The notes below the pieces were generated by a model that saw only the letters and a list, made by a program, of their open reading frames with translations, was not told the DNA's origin and did no database searches. The position numbers and the translations under genes were made by a program. A stretch of 11,652 nucleotides of DNA, taken from assembly GCF_000003605.2 (NCBI RefSeq), contig NW_003147784.1, forward strand, positions 20,108 to 31,759. The letters are read 5' to 3'. This DNA is from Saccoglossus kowalevskii. Lineage: Eukaryota > Hemichordata > Enteropneusta > Harrimaniidae. Positions 1-7,788 of this stretch are shown piece by piece (positions within the stretch are counted from its first letter, which is position 1; every line of letters begins with the position of its first letter).

Positions 1-345
1 GCTTATGCGGTCGAGTACGGTATATATGTGACTGATAACAATTTGGGGGTAAAATTTGGGTGTATTGCTTCTGCATATTTATGAGGTTACATGATCGTAT
101 GTCAGTTACATCTTTTATTTGATGCCATCATGATGGCACTGGTTGCATGTTCCGTTTTGCAACAGTGTTACAGATATGATAGTTATGCATATTAATGAGT
201 TCACATGCCCATATACGGTCATCTGTTATTTTAATCAAATCTCTTGTTCAACATTGTTATAATAATACAGGATTCATCTTCCTAACTGCAACAGTGCTTG
301 AGATATAAAAGTTAAGCATATTATTGAGGTTAGAAGCCCCCACCC
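1..345. repeat. Short tandem repeat, about 2.5 units of 114-129 bp
   Basis: GCATATT followed by ATGAG-like sequence recurs at 73, 187 and 316. The spacings are 114 and 129 bp. The text between the anchors is also related: both units end in a CAACAGTG stretch, then GATAT and an AGTTA-like stretch, before the next GCATATT. This looks like a diverged tandem minisatellite or part of a larger interspersed repeat that continues off the left edge. No coding potential is visible. Confidence 0.6.
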
Positions 346-930
346 CAGGGACGCCCAGCCACAGGACCTAGCCATGTGCCATTCAGTTGGAAAAATGTAC
401 CTCAAGCCAAATTTTCACCCCAATCGAACCAATACAACACATGTATTTGCCATTTCCCGTTTTCACAAAATCCAAGATGGCGGCCAAACCACCTGAAGCA
501 CCGAAATTTTATTATTTTTTTCATATAAAGCTATGACCATACATGTTACATTTATATTTATTTAGTTGATCTGTGTATGCATTTTTGAGAAACAAATGCC
601 TAACATTTTGTTCAGTTTTTCCTATAATAATACAAAATGGCGGCCAAACCATGCGACCAATCAACTTTTTGGGCTCAAACTTGAAAGATCTGTGCATGTA
701 GATGGATTATGTCAAATTCATGTCAATCGGTCTGCGACTTTATGAGGAGAAGATTTTTAAAGGATTTAGCCTCGTTTTCGAAAAAACAAAATAGCGACAA
801 AAGTCACGTGACCTATAATGTTTTTTTACCTCAAGGATAGGCATGGGCTACAGGTGCAACACAACAAAAATTGTGACTTTTAGACCGTCACAAAGTGGTC
901 AAATTAGGCAGAGGGTTCTCCGAACCCGCC
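346..930 (+). repeat. Interspersed repeat with ATGGCGGCC motifs, left-flank copies
   Basis: Two partial copies of one repeat lie here. One is centred on 459-483 (TTTTCAC, then AAATCCAAGATGGCGG). The other, 637-762, begins ATGGCGGCC, continues with GACCAATCAA and ends in GAGGAGAAGA. A third copy lies in the same orientation at 2958-3107, on the far side of the 2-kb inverted-repeat element. The remainder holds no gene I can support. A perfect small hairpin (GGGTTC TCC GAACCC) sits at 913-927, just before the element starts. Confidence 0.6.
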
Positions 931-1112
931 TATTCACATAGTTCATATCCACCATAGACTCCGATTCTGCCAATGATGGAGAGATAGAATCTAGGTCAGG
1001 GGAAGCCCCATGACCCCAAGATTCTTTTCCCTTACGTTACAAACCACGTGACTGAGGCCATATGGCGGCGCCATTACGGCTGGCTAATCACTCTGGTTCC
1101 TTTCTCTCCGCC
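931..1112 (+). repeat. Left terminal inverted repeat of the 2-kb element
   Basis: This arm pairs with 2765-2947. It contains a CACGTG E-box-like palindrome, a GGCGGCGCC stretch and an extra GGGGAAGCCCC micro-hairpin that the right arm lacks. The outermost 33 bp occur again inverted at 1167-1201, so the left end is itself a fold-back module. Confidence 0.7.
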
Positions 1113-1166
1113 TCGCGGATATAAACCAATGCTACGAAAAGAGTGAGGTGGTTGGGGAGGGGGACA

Positions 1167-1201
1167 CGGAGTCTATGGTAGGTATATGAACTATGTGAAT
1201 A
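1167..1201 (-). repeat. Inverted internal copy of the element tip
   Basis: These 35 bases are the reverse complement of 931-963 apart from a 2-base indel. They also match the right tip (2913-2947) in the same orientation with several differences. The terminal motif therefore occurs three times in the element, once at an internal position. Confidence 0.75.
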
Positions 1202-1540
1202 GACATCTCGCTTCCACTGTGTCTGATCTACCCGGCCTGCCAGGGACGCAATTTGCCCCGACAGTCCTTCGACCAAAGCCCTCAACTCGGAGGCAAACCT
1301 GGCGAGGAAGGAAGGAAGAATCCACAAAGGGACCCGTAACGGGCCCCATAAAAGGAAAAACCTCCAGGGGCACAGCCTCACTGTAGCCGGTAAAATCGGG
1401 TAAACCACCGCCTGCAAACACAGACTGTGAGGAAAAATATCGGTACCTCCACTGTCAGGCCTCCTACTCGACGTCCCAGTACGTGAAGCACCGGTAGCTG
1501 AGCGTGAGGACTTTCCACTCATGCCAAACACGCAACTCAC
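1191..1540 (-). pseudogene. Frameshifted ORF remnant with coiled-coil-like segment, unidentified
   Basis: I do not recognise this protein. It lies in a patch clearly GC-richer than its surroundings. Two overlapping minus-strand frames complement each other. The first starts with a Ser/Thr/Gly/Arg-rich leader; an ATG at 1522-1520 gives MSGKSSRSATGAS. A second frame covers a Gly/Pro/Phe-rich middle. The first frame resumes with SFLARFASELRALVEG and SGQIASLAGRVDQT, whose leucines and isoleucines have amphipathic, heptad-like spacing. The second frame switch falls in a TTCC repeat around 1309-1322, where slippage would shift frame. A disordered leader followed by a coiled coil resembles Gag-like or ORF1-like transposon proteins, but that is only an inference. 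Chance open frames in GC-rich DNA are the alternative. Confidence 0.3.
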
Positions 1541-2110
1541 TTTAACTGATTTTTACTGGATGTGCGACCTTGCTGTGAAAATACGAGCGACGCGGTCAGT
1601 CTCAGCGATTTTGATGGCTCTGAAAAAATATATCTCTGGACTCAGAACTCCAGTGAAAAACACATGCCTTCAAGGCAAAGACCTTGAACCTCGCACACAG
1701 CCACAGCAAAAAGCATACCACATGCAGGTTCTATGCTGGTAATTTCTGAATATAATAACCACTGCACAGACGACTCGAAAACGAGGAAACAACAAAAAGG
1801 CAGCGAGTCATGGTGCTGTCATTACATCTAATCATTTCTAAATATGTAGATCAAGTATAAAATGAAAGACGACATGCATTAGGGAAGCGAATTACAGTAG
1901 TAACAGGTGACGTAACGCAATCAACAAGTGATTAAGCTACTATGCCCAGGTTTTATTTTATTGTTGTGCAAAATGCTACACACAAAGGGGAAAACGACAC
2001 AAAGGTAAAAATGACAAGAAAAACTTGTCCTACCAGCTACAATGTCGCATGCCGCCCAGCGGCAACAACCCAAGCTAGAAACCCGGACAGGAAAAAGCAA
2101 GCGATCCATT
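1541..2110. other. Interior of the 2-kb element, no gene seen
   Basis: This stretch joins the GC-richer left part to the palindrome array. Only short open frames occur, and none shows a recognisable domain. I see no further internal repeat. Confidence 0.5.
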
Positions 2111-2754
2111 GGGCCATTCCAGTTTATATCTGCACCCCCCCTGTTGATGTGGTCGGATTTCCAGCACTGTATGATGGGGAAAATACCCCGGAATTCCAAC
2201 TGTATATGGAGAAACAGAATCTGGAAATCCAGACGAGTACGGAAAAAAAAATCCTGGAAATCCAGGCAGTTATGGCTACTAAAATAAAATACCGGTATGG
2301 TCTAATTTATCTCGCCCACATACCAGTTGATGAGGTTGGATTTCCAACAGTATGACTAAAAAAACTTGGAATTCTGACTGTATATGGTAAAATAATTGAG
2401 CCAGTATGAAATAGTTATTAGTGAAATTAGATAAGGATGGTGGCAAGAACGAGCTCATCAACACCGTGAATCAGGACTAGTTTGGATTTCCATTATCAAA
2501 TATAAAATTTTGAACTTAGTAAATTAGCTTATGACAAGAGTTATATTTGGAAATCCTACTCTGTATGGTGGCACAATGGAACTCATCAACACCATAAGAA
2601 GGAACTATAGTTTTGGATTTCCATTACTGTATGGTGAATGGTGATTTGGAAATAAAACTTTATATGACTTATACACCCATGGAAATTATACCCTGTATGA
2701 AGTAAACACAGAAGCTCATCAACAGGGGGGTGCAGATATAAACTGGAATGGCCC
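2111..2754. repeat. Second inverted-repeat pair inside the element (arms 2111-2149 and 2717-2754)
   Basis: The arm at 2111-2149 is GGGCCATTCCAG, TTTATATCTGCA, a run of seven C, then TGTTGATG. It returns as an exact reverse complement at 2717-2754, except that the run is six bases long. The right arm lies against the inner edge of the right terminal repeat. The two arms enclose the GGAWWTCC array, so the array sits in its own fold-back unit. Confidence 0.8.
2150..2690. repeat. Degenerate array of GGAWWTCC palindromes, about 33-bp period
   Basis: Cores GGATTTCC, GGAATTCC or GGAAATCC occur at 2155, 2190, 2223, 2256, 2338, 2484, 2549 and 2615, with a one-mismatch copy at 2368. Several steps are 30-35 bp or close to twice that (65, 66). 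Many cores are followed within about 10 bp by TGTATRTGG or TGTATGGT. CATCAACA or its complement TGTTGATG recurs between units (near 2141, 2457, 2582, 2717). The array is an old minisatellite or a cluster of palindromic sites. Confidence 0.6.
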
Positions 2755-2764
2755 ATTCAAGGCA

Positions 2765-2947
2765 GAGAAAAAGTGATTAGCCAGCCGTAATGGCGCCGCC
2801 ATGTGGCCTCGATCACGTGGTTCGTGACGTAAGGGGACCTAGATTCTATCTCTCCATCATTGGCAGAATCGCTGATTAATGCCTCCAGTTCAAAATAGTC
2901 ATTTTGACTGACCGGAGTCTATGGTGGGTAATTGAATATAGTGAATA
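2765..2947 (-). repeat. Right terminal inverted repeat of the 2-kb element
   Basis: Read in reverse complement it follows the left arm: tip (2913-2947), then CGATTCTGCC, GATGGAGAGATAGAATCTAGGT, CACGTG, GGCGGCGCC and GGCTAATCACT. About 37 bp without a left counterpart separate the tip from the rest, which suggests a later insertion or a matching loss on the left. Confidence 0.7.
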
Positions 2948-3120
2948 TGGCCAAATTCGGTTTTCACTAAATCGAAGATGGCGACAAAATTAATGGACCA
3001 ATCAAATTTTGTTTTCCAAACTAAGTAGATATAGGTTAGTAGAAGCTATATACTAAGTTTCATAGCGACCGGCCATGTTGTTCAGGAGAAGAAGAGATTT
3101 TAATGGGGAAAAAATGCTGA
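2948..3120 (+). repeat. Right-flank copy of the ATGGCG interspersed repeat
   Basis: CGGTTTTCACTAAATCGAAG followed by ATGGCGAC matches 459-483. GGACCAATCAAATTTT through CAGGAGAAGA matches 637-762. All copies have the same orientation. The 2-kb element thus lies between direct copies of another repeat, either because it inserted into that repeat or because the whole is a composite. Confidence 0.6.
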
Positions 3121-3439
3121 GTCAGCAGTGACTATACAAATCATCATTTCCTTCACTGCTATTTTGTGTTTTTCACTGACTCGTGAATAATTGTCTCAAG
3201 TAAAATTAAATCAGTATACAGTTTCTTCTACAAATTACAAATATGACAAACATAGAAGAAAATCATTACCAACCTGCAAAAATTCACATATTTAATGAAA
3301 AGTAATGACAGAAATATAATAAAACTTTTAGGGGAATTTTTACATAAATCATTCATTTCAAGAAATGAGCTTTTTTTGGATATAATACCTTGATTTTTTT
3401 ATGTTATCATACTTTGATATTATTTTAATCACTTATATA
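3121..3439. other. AT-rich DNA, nothing recognised
   Basis: No open frame with a recognisable domain, no RNA gene and no clear repeat structure are visible here. Confidence 0.5.
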
Positions 3440-3508
3440 TTTATTGCTGTAAACCAATAGAACATTTGTACTTCTAAGGATGCAATAAAGTTATTATTAT
3501 TATTATTA
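3440..3508 (+). mobile_element. LINE-type 3' tail with (TTA)6
   Basis: A short AT-rich segment runs into GATGCAATAAAG and then six TTA triplets (3491-3508). An AATAAA-like signal followed by a short 3' microsatellite is typical of the 3' ends of several non-LTR retrotransposon clades. It precedes the ORF2 fragment that follows, so it must belong to a different insertion. The body of this copy is not recognisable. Confidence 0.5.
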
Positions 3509-3520
3509 GATACTAATCAG

Positions 3521-3963
3521 GCAAATTTTTGCAATCTGTTTAAAAAAATGTTGAACCAAATTTACTCAACAAATGTGGAAAGTCAGTTGAACAAAACTGG
3601 TCATAATAAATTAAGTACATATAAAACCTTCAAAAATAATTATAAATTTGAAAAATACCTGGATGGTATGAAAAAAAACACACAATTGAAACAGGCCGTC
3701 ACAGGTGAATAAATAAAATTGACAGGGTATGTAACAAGTGTGACTCTAATGACGTGGGTGATGAAAAACATTACATTATTCATTGTAAACATAAGAGTTT
3801 TTCAGAACACAGGAACGAATTCCCCTATGCACTATTTATATACTCACCTGATTACCAAATCTTGCCAACTGAAGAGTTGTTTATCAAGATTTTCTCAAGT
3901 GTAGACAAATATGTTTGTAGTAATTTAGCTAATTTTGTATTTCAGATTCTAAAATTATTTTAG
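3521..3963 (+). pseudogene. Non-LTR retrotransposon ORF2 C-terminal fragment
   Basis: This is the extreme C-terminus of a LINE reverse-transcriptase polyprotein, lying downstream of the RT domain. One frame (to about 3670) reads NLFKKML, then NKLSTYKTFK and FEKYL, the usual post-RT KLxTYxxFKxxFxxExYL block. A frameshift in the A8 run at 3671-3678 leads to a second frame with IETGRHR (3685-3705), a premature TGA at 3706-3708, and VCNKCDSNDVGDEKHYIIHC. The cysteines and histidine (codons at 3730, 3739, 3769, 3784) form the C-x2-C-x9-H-x4-C knuckle found at LINE C-termini. The natural stop is TAG at 3961-3963. The IETGR region appears shortened. The fragment is 5'-truncated, has one frameshift and one nonsense codon, and cannot be functional. 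The clade (CR1, L2 or RTE-X-like) is not determined. Confidence 0.75.
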
Positions 3964-4692
3964 ATTAGTTGTGTTACTTTTGATTCTTATATTGGACTTT
4001 ACTCAAGCATTGTTTTTGTGTATGTTCTAAATAAAATATGCCATTCTATCCGATCATTTACATAACAATGGATACTTACCATATCACTAGCAACATTCAC
4101 AAGGTTTTCCCCACATTTGCACCCCTTGGTGTGAAATTATTCTTTTAACAACTTCATTAATAATATGTTCACTATTAGTACTGGTCAATAAATTATACCA
4201 TTTATTGGTAGTTTACGAGTAGCGATAATGGGATAAAGTACCTTATTCACGTTTTGTACTGGAGGGTCTATGGTTGAGGGTGGACTATGAGAAACTCAAT
4301 GGCAGAGCAACTATGTGTAATATTCTTTTTTCAGTTAGCGTTGTGCTATTTTTTCCAGATGAATTCACTTTTTTTTATTTTCAACTTGTTGTCTGTTGTC
4401 GAAATGACCAAAACTCTTGACTCGTATTTTTTGCTAAAATTCACAGAATACACGGAGTGTAAATATGTCCCAATTGTTCTAAGAACATTTTCTTTAAACT
4501 TTAAGAAGAAATGTTTTCCAGTTCGGCAATTCAACACCAGTTAATAGCTTTGATGAGTCATTCTTTAAAGCACAATGTATTTTTCAAAACCCAGACATAC
4601 ATGTATTCATCTGTCTCTTTGCCTTGTGAATCATCTTTATACATGTGTGCAAGTTACATCAATGCATTCTTTATTTGGAATCAAGGAAACAT
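3964..4692. other. AT-rich DNA, no gene supported
   Basis: The first 70 bp may be the 3' untranslated end of the preceding LINE, with AATAAA at 4030-4035. The rest contains only short open frames of biased, low-complexity composition (for example 4287-4544 and 4511-4777) without recognisable domains. Confidence 0.5.
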
Positions 4693-5097
4693 AACAAGCA
4701 GTCTGCCAGCTGAGATAGCTTCGCTGTTAGCAATGCACATTGCAATTAAAGAACTGAAGATATCAATAGAAAATTAACAATATGTATAGTATCAAAGCAA
4801 TCAGACTTGCTGTTTTCAACAAGAATTCAAAAATATTACTTTTCACCAAAAATGACAACAATTTTCATCAAAATTAGATAATTGAAGATATCACCACAAA
4901 ATGAACAAATCTGAGAGAGGTCCACATTTAGTACCTACATGTATAATATCAAAGCAATTGGACTTGCGGTTTTCAACAAGAAATCGAATAATATCACTTT
5001 TTAGCAAAAATTACAAAAATATTCACCAAAATTAGAGAATTAAAGATATCATCACAAAATGAACAAATCTGAGAGAGGATGACATGTAGTACCTATA
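4693..5097 (+). repeat. Direct repeat copy 1, built from about 157-bp units
   Basis: The copy begins AACAAGCAG and contains TAGCTTCGCTGT at 4716-4727. Two subunits follow, each starting ATCAAAGCAA (4791 and 4948, 157 bp apart). Within a unit the order is: GACTTGCnGTTTTCAACAAGAA, a TCACTTTT stretch, CAAAAATATTCA, ATTGAAGATATCA, ACAAATCTGAGAGAGG and a GTAGTACCTA-like end. Compared with copy 2 it lacks the right-hand GACGGACAA/GGAGCTA end, so it is truncated. Confidence 0.75.
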
Positions 5098-5226
5098 TAT
5101 CGTATTTATCTGGCTAAGAGCCCATGCCCAGACAAACGCCCACCCCCCACTTTTGATAAAATAAAGGAGTTGCAGTCATATCCCAGCAAATGCCCAGGGT
5201 TTTTTTTTCTACACCTGTATTAAAAC
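5098..5226. mobile_element. 130-bp insert between the two repeat copies, unclassified
   Basis: This segment matches neither neighbouring copy. It carries CCCATGCCCAGACAAACGCC, then CACCCCCC, and later AAATGCCCAGGG and a T9 run. The repeated GCCCA words suggest a small non-autonomous element, but no clear inverted ends or target duplication are visible. Confidence 0.35.
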
Positions 5227-5755
5227 AAGCAGCCTCTCGGCAGAGATAGCTCCGCTGTTAGCAATGCACATTTCAATTAAAGAACAGAAGATATCATTAG
5301 AAAATGAACAATATGCATAGTATCAATGCAATGGGACTTGCTGTTTTCAACAAGAATTCAAAAATATTACTTTTCATCAAAAATGACAAAAATATTCATC
5401 AAAATTGGAGAATTGAAGATATCATCATACAAATGAACAAATTTGAGAGTGGTCCACATGTAGTACCTATGTATGTAATATCAAAGCAATTGGACTTGCG
5501 GTTTTTAACTAGAAGTCAAAAATATCACTTTTTACCAAAAATGACAAAAATATTCATCAAAATTAGATAATTGAAGATATCATCATGAAATGAACAAATC
5601 TAAGAGAGGTCTACCCAAGGTATATATACCAAGTATCAAAGCATTTAGGCTTGTAGTTTTCAAGAAGAAGTCGAAAAAGTAAAACATTGACACAGACGAC
5701 GACGGACAATCACTCATATGATAAGCTCCGCTCGACAAAGTCGACAGCGGAGCTA
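5227..5755 (+). mobile_element. Direct repeat copy 2, with 12-bp terminal inverted repeats
   Basis: The copy runs from TAGCTCCGCTGT (5247-5258) to its exact reverse complement ACAGCGGAGCTA (5744-5755). A few homologous bases lie outside the left end. Internal units start at 5322, 5480 and 5635, spaced 158 and 155 bp, and the last is partial. The right end has ACGACGACGGACAA followed by a hairpin, AGCTCCGCT (5724-5732) with AGCGGAGCT (5746-5754). Matching short ends around tandem subunits suggest a non-autonomous mobile repeat with expandable internal units. No protein is encoded. Confidence 0.65.
5724..5754. repeat. Terminal hairpin of the 157-bp-unit repeat
   Basis: AGCTCCGCT and AGCGGAGCT are perfect 9-bp arms. 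Inside them CGAC (5733-5736) pairs with GTCG (5740-5743) around an AAA loop, with AC bulged. The structure lies at the right end of copy 2. Confidence 0.8.
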
Positions 5756-5986
5756 AAAATAGTTTCAGACAAAAATTTGACAAAAGCCTTGTATGTTATA
5801 TGTTAGTACCACAGTATTCACTGACTGTAGTTCAAGTGCATCTAGATTTGCAGTCTCTTCTTTGTTTTTGGTATATTTTTATTCAATAAAATAATATATT
5901 ATGCAAGTATATAAATGGTGAAAGCTGGGTTACCTTAAAAAAAACAAGAGACTGGTGATTCTAAGTTTGCAGAAATGTTTTTATGC
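5756..5986. other. AT-rich spacer, nothing recognised
   Basis: No gene, RNA or repeat is supported between the 157-bp-unit repeat and the palindromic MITE. Confidence 0.5.
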
Positions 5987-6108
5987 GTATACTGTAAAAC
6001 ACTTTATTTTGGTTTGTTTATTTTCACTGATTTTTAATGAGTTTTTAGTTTTCATTGAATCATCCCTTCAGTGAAAATAAAGTGAAAATGAAGCATTTTA
6101 CTGAATAC
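5987..6108. mobile_element. Palindromic MITE, 122 bp
   Basis: The left end GTATACTGTAAAA and the right end TTTTACTGAATAC are imperfect inverted ends. Further in, TTTATTTTCACTGA on the left pairs with TCAGTGAAAATAAA on the right, so most of the element is one long imperfect palindrome. The same vocabulary (TACTGTAAAA, CAGTGAAAATAAA) appears in the element at 8537-8724, which identifies a family. There is no coding capacity, as expected for a MITE. Confidence 0.65.
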
Positions 6109-7174
6109 AAAAAAAAAATTATCACATTAAGCACTCAACTGCCTGTCATAACTAACATATCAACTAAGGCTCAACTGGATTGTTGCTGCATAATTCAAAT
6201 TCCAGTCTTGTTTTCCTTACATATTTATCATTGTTTATGACCTACTAAATAAATGTTATTGTTGATTTTGGGATTACAGAAGGCCTTCCAAACAATGATA
6301 GACAATTATAGTGGCCCACAGTGCCAATATGAAGTCAACAATGTTAGCCTATGAAAACATGACTTGTGCAAACACTTAGTGTGTGCATGCTAAAACTGAC
6401 CCTAGACCCTTACCAGGGTTAACAAAGTATGCATGAATGCTGAGCACAGGTTAAAAAAAGTATAGGTTAAATCTGTTCCGTTTTTAAGACTCGGTCCAGA
6501 AAGTGTGCATGAACGCTTGGGCTAAGCGCCCATTGTATTCAATGTCCATTTGGAATATTTGCTATTATATTATATGACATCATTGCAGCAGATTATTCGC
6601 GATAATGTATCCCATTATTGACCATCAAGACCCTGTGCCATGGATATGAATAGAATGTTGTTTTAAAAAACGAATAAAGGAGAAACTATTGAAAAAGAAG
6701 AGAAATTTGTTGGATAACAACCATTCAATACTAAAATCAGTCCATTGCGTATAACAGCAAAGACCAACATGACTTGTATTTCTTCTAGCCTAGCATTGTG
6801 CAAGCCAAGAGTGAAAGACCGCTGCCGACACCGATACGGCATACCTGCTACCAGTCACGGTGTGCCGTTCGCTCGGGCGATCACTACAATGCTAGTTCAC
6901 ACCACATGTCAGTCACTCGTTCACTCTCAATGTAAATGACTTAAATACAATAATATTTGATGGATTAAAACTAGTTTCTTTCTTAGTTTCTTAGTTGCCA
7001 TATAAGATTGTGAAAAAAAATCCAGAAAGACATTTCAAATTATTCAGATTCACAGGCCAGTGAAACCGCTCCATTCACTGTGGATTTTTCTCCAAATTTT
7101 TCGCTTTTTTTAGTGGCAGCAAATCCACTGGTATTGACAACACTACAAAATAATAACAATAGTGAACTCCCCAA
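6109..7174. other. Intergenic DNA with a diverged direct repeat and one GC-richer patch
   Basis: AAAGTATGCATGAATGCT (6424-6441) recurs as AAAGTGTGCATGAACGCT (6500-6517), 76 bp apart. A GC-richer patch spans about 6745-6945 and holds short open frames on both strands, none with a recognisable domain or convincing splice sites. Nothing else is supported. Confidence 0.45.
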
Positions 7175-7242
7175 CAACCCATAATGGGCAAAAGATAACT
7201 TTGTACGACATATATGAAGCACAAAGTGTGCATTATGGGTTG
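7175..7242. repeat. 68-nt hairpin with split stem
   Basis: CAACCCATAATG (7175-7186) is exactly complementary to CATTATGGGTTG (7231-7242). Inside, ACTTTGT (7198-7204) pairs with ACAAAGT (7221-7227). The intervening bases are unpaired, giving a stem of two perfect blocks. It may be a small fold-back element, an old MITE end or an RNA hairpin. Confidence 0.65.
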
Positions 7243-7719
7243 GCGGGTTGTTTAAATATATTCAAAGCTATTCATTTCAGTATGCCATTTCCGACTTGCC
7301 AATCAATGCCAACACATTCTGGATTGTCAGGAAAAAATTGGACTGACGATGAGACTCATAATTAATAATTCCTGTTATTTTGTAAGCTGCACTTTCTGAA
7401 TTTGCTTTGTAATTGTTTATAACCATAGAGCTAACATGTATATCTTCCTTGTTACTGTACAGAATAATCATAGTTAAAAATAACTGAAGATTTGCCAATA
7501 TGCTAACTGTTGTTTCCTCCCATATGTGAATGTAATTGGGATACAAACCTACGAGATTAACTTAAATTTTACCCTGTAGCCTGAACATGACTAATAGGGA
7601 CCAAACTTTTAGTAATTCAATGGAAAAAAAACAATAAATCCAATGGGAATTATTTCTTACCCACAGCACTTTGTGTCTAGCTGTATTTAGTGATGTATTT
7701 AGGCAGGTATACCACGAGA
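7243..7719. other. AT-rich DNA, nothing recognised
   Basis: Only short open frames without recognisable domains are present on either strand. Confidence 0.5.
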
Positions 7720-7788
7720 TATTGCACAATTCACAACATATATGCATGAGCCACAGGCAAGTGCATATATGGAGTGAATTGTGCAATA
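7720..7788. repeat. 69-nt near-perfect hairpin (25 of 27 arm positions pair)
   Basis: The left arm 7720-7746 starts TATTGCACAATTCAC and ends CATATATGCA. The right arm 7762-7788 is its reverse complement except for two adjacent mismatches. The loop is 15 nt (7747-7761) and contains GCC/GGC that could extend the stem. The size and shape suit either a pre-microRNA-like hairpin or a tiny palindromic transposon. The sequence alone does not decide between them. Confidence 0.8.

Larger units (their letters stand above)
931..2947. mobile_element. About 2-kb element with long terminal inverted repeats, probably non-autonomous
   Basis: The left end (931 to about 1112) and right end (about 2765 to 2947) are inverted copies. 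Left-end landmarks in order are TATTCACATAG, CCACCATAGACTCCG, CCAATGATGGAGAGATAG, CACGTG, GGCGGCGCCATTACGG and CTGGCTAATCACT. All recur in reverse complement and reverse order at the right end. The left arm has about 30 extra bases near 996-1029 and the right arm about 37 extra bases near 2876-2912. Long inverted ends around a core without an intact transposase suggest a non-autonomous TIR or foldback DNA transposon. I see no clear target-site duplication. The superfamily is unknown. Confidence 0.65.

Noticed and set aside
1942-2355. 137-codon plus-strand frame
   Set aside because: It reads through the palindrome array; its repeated LEIQ and VGFP words are translations of the repeat units, not of a protein family.
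4080-4130. Minus-strand mini-exon candidate (GCKCGENL, then VNVASDM, then a good GTAAGT donor)
   Set aside because: The upstream acceptor has no pyrimidine tract, the frame closes at once upstream, and the DNA downstream on that strand is the antisense of a LINE relic with no partner exon. Resemblance to a zinc-binding CxC motif is too short to use.
4287-4777. Overlapping frames of 63 to 88 codons
   Set aside because: Phe/Leu/Tyr-rich translations of T-rich DNA without domains or consistent splice sites; the last one runs into the 157-bp-unit repeat.
6745-6939. Small GC-richer frame, and a counterpart of about 58 codons on the other strand
   Set aside because: Neither has a recognisable motif or splice context. 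Noted only as a compositional patch.
7040-7222. Minus-strand frame with a hydrophobic GLLGSSLLLLFC segment like a secreted N-terminus
   Set aside because: There is no in-frame ATG before the hydrophobic segment (only GTG), no convincing donor after it, and it overlaps the 68-nt hairpin.
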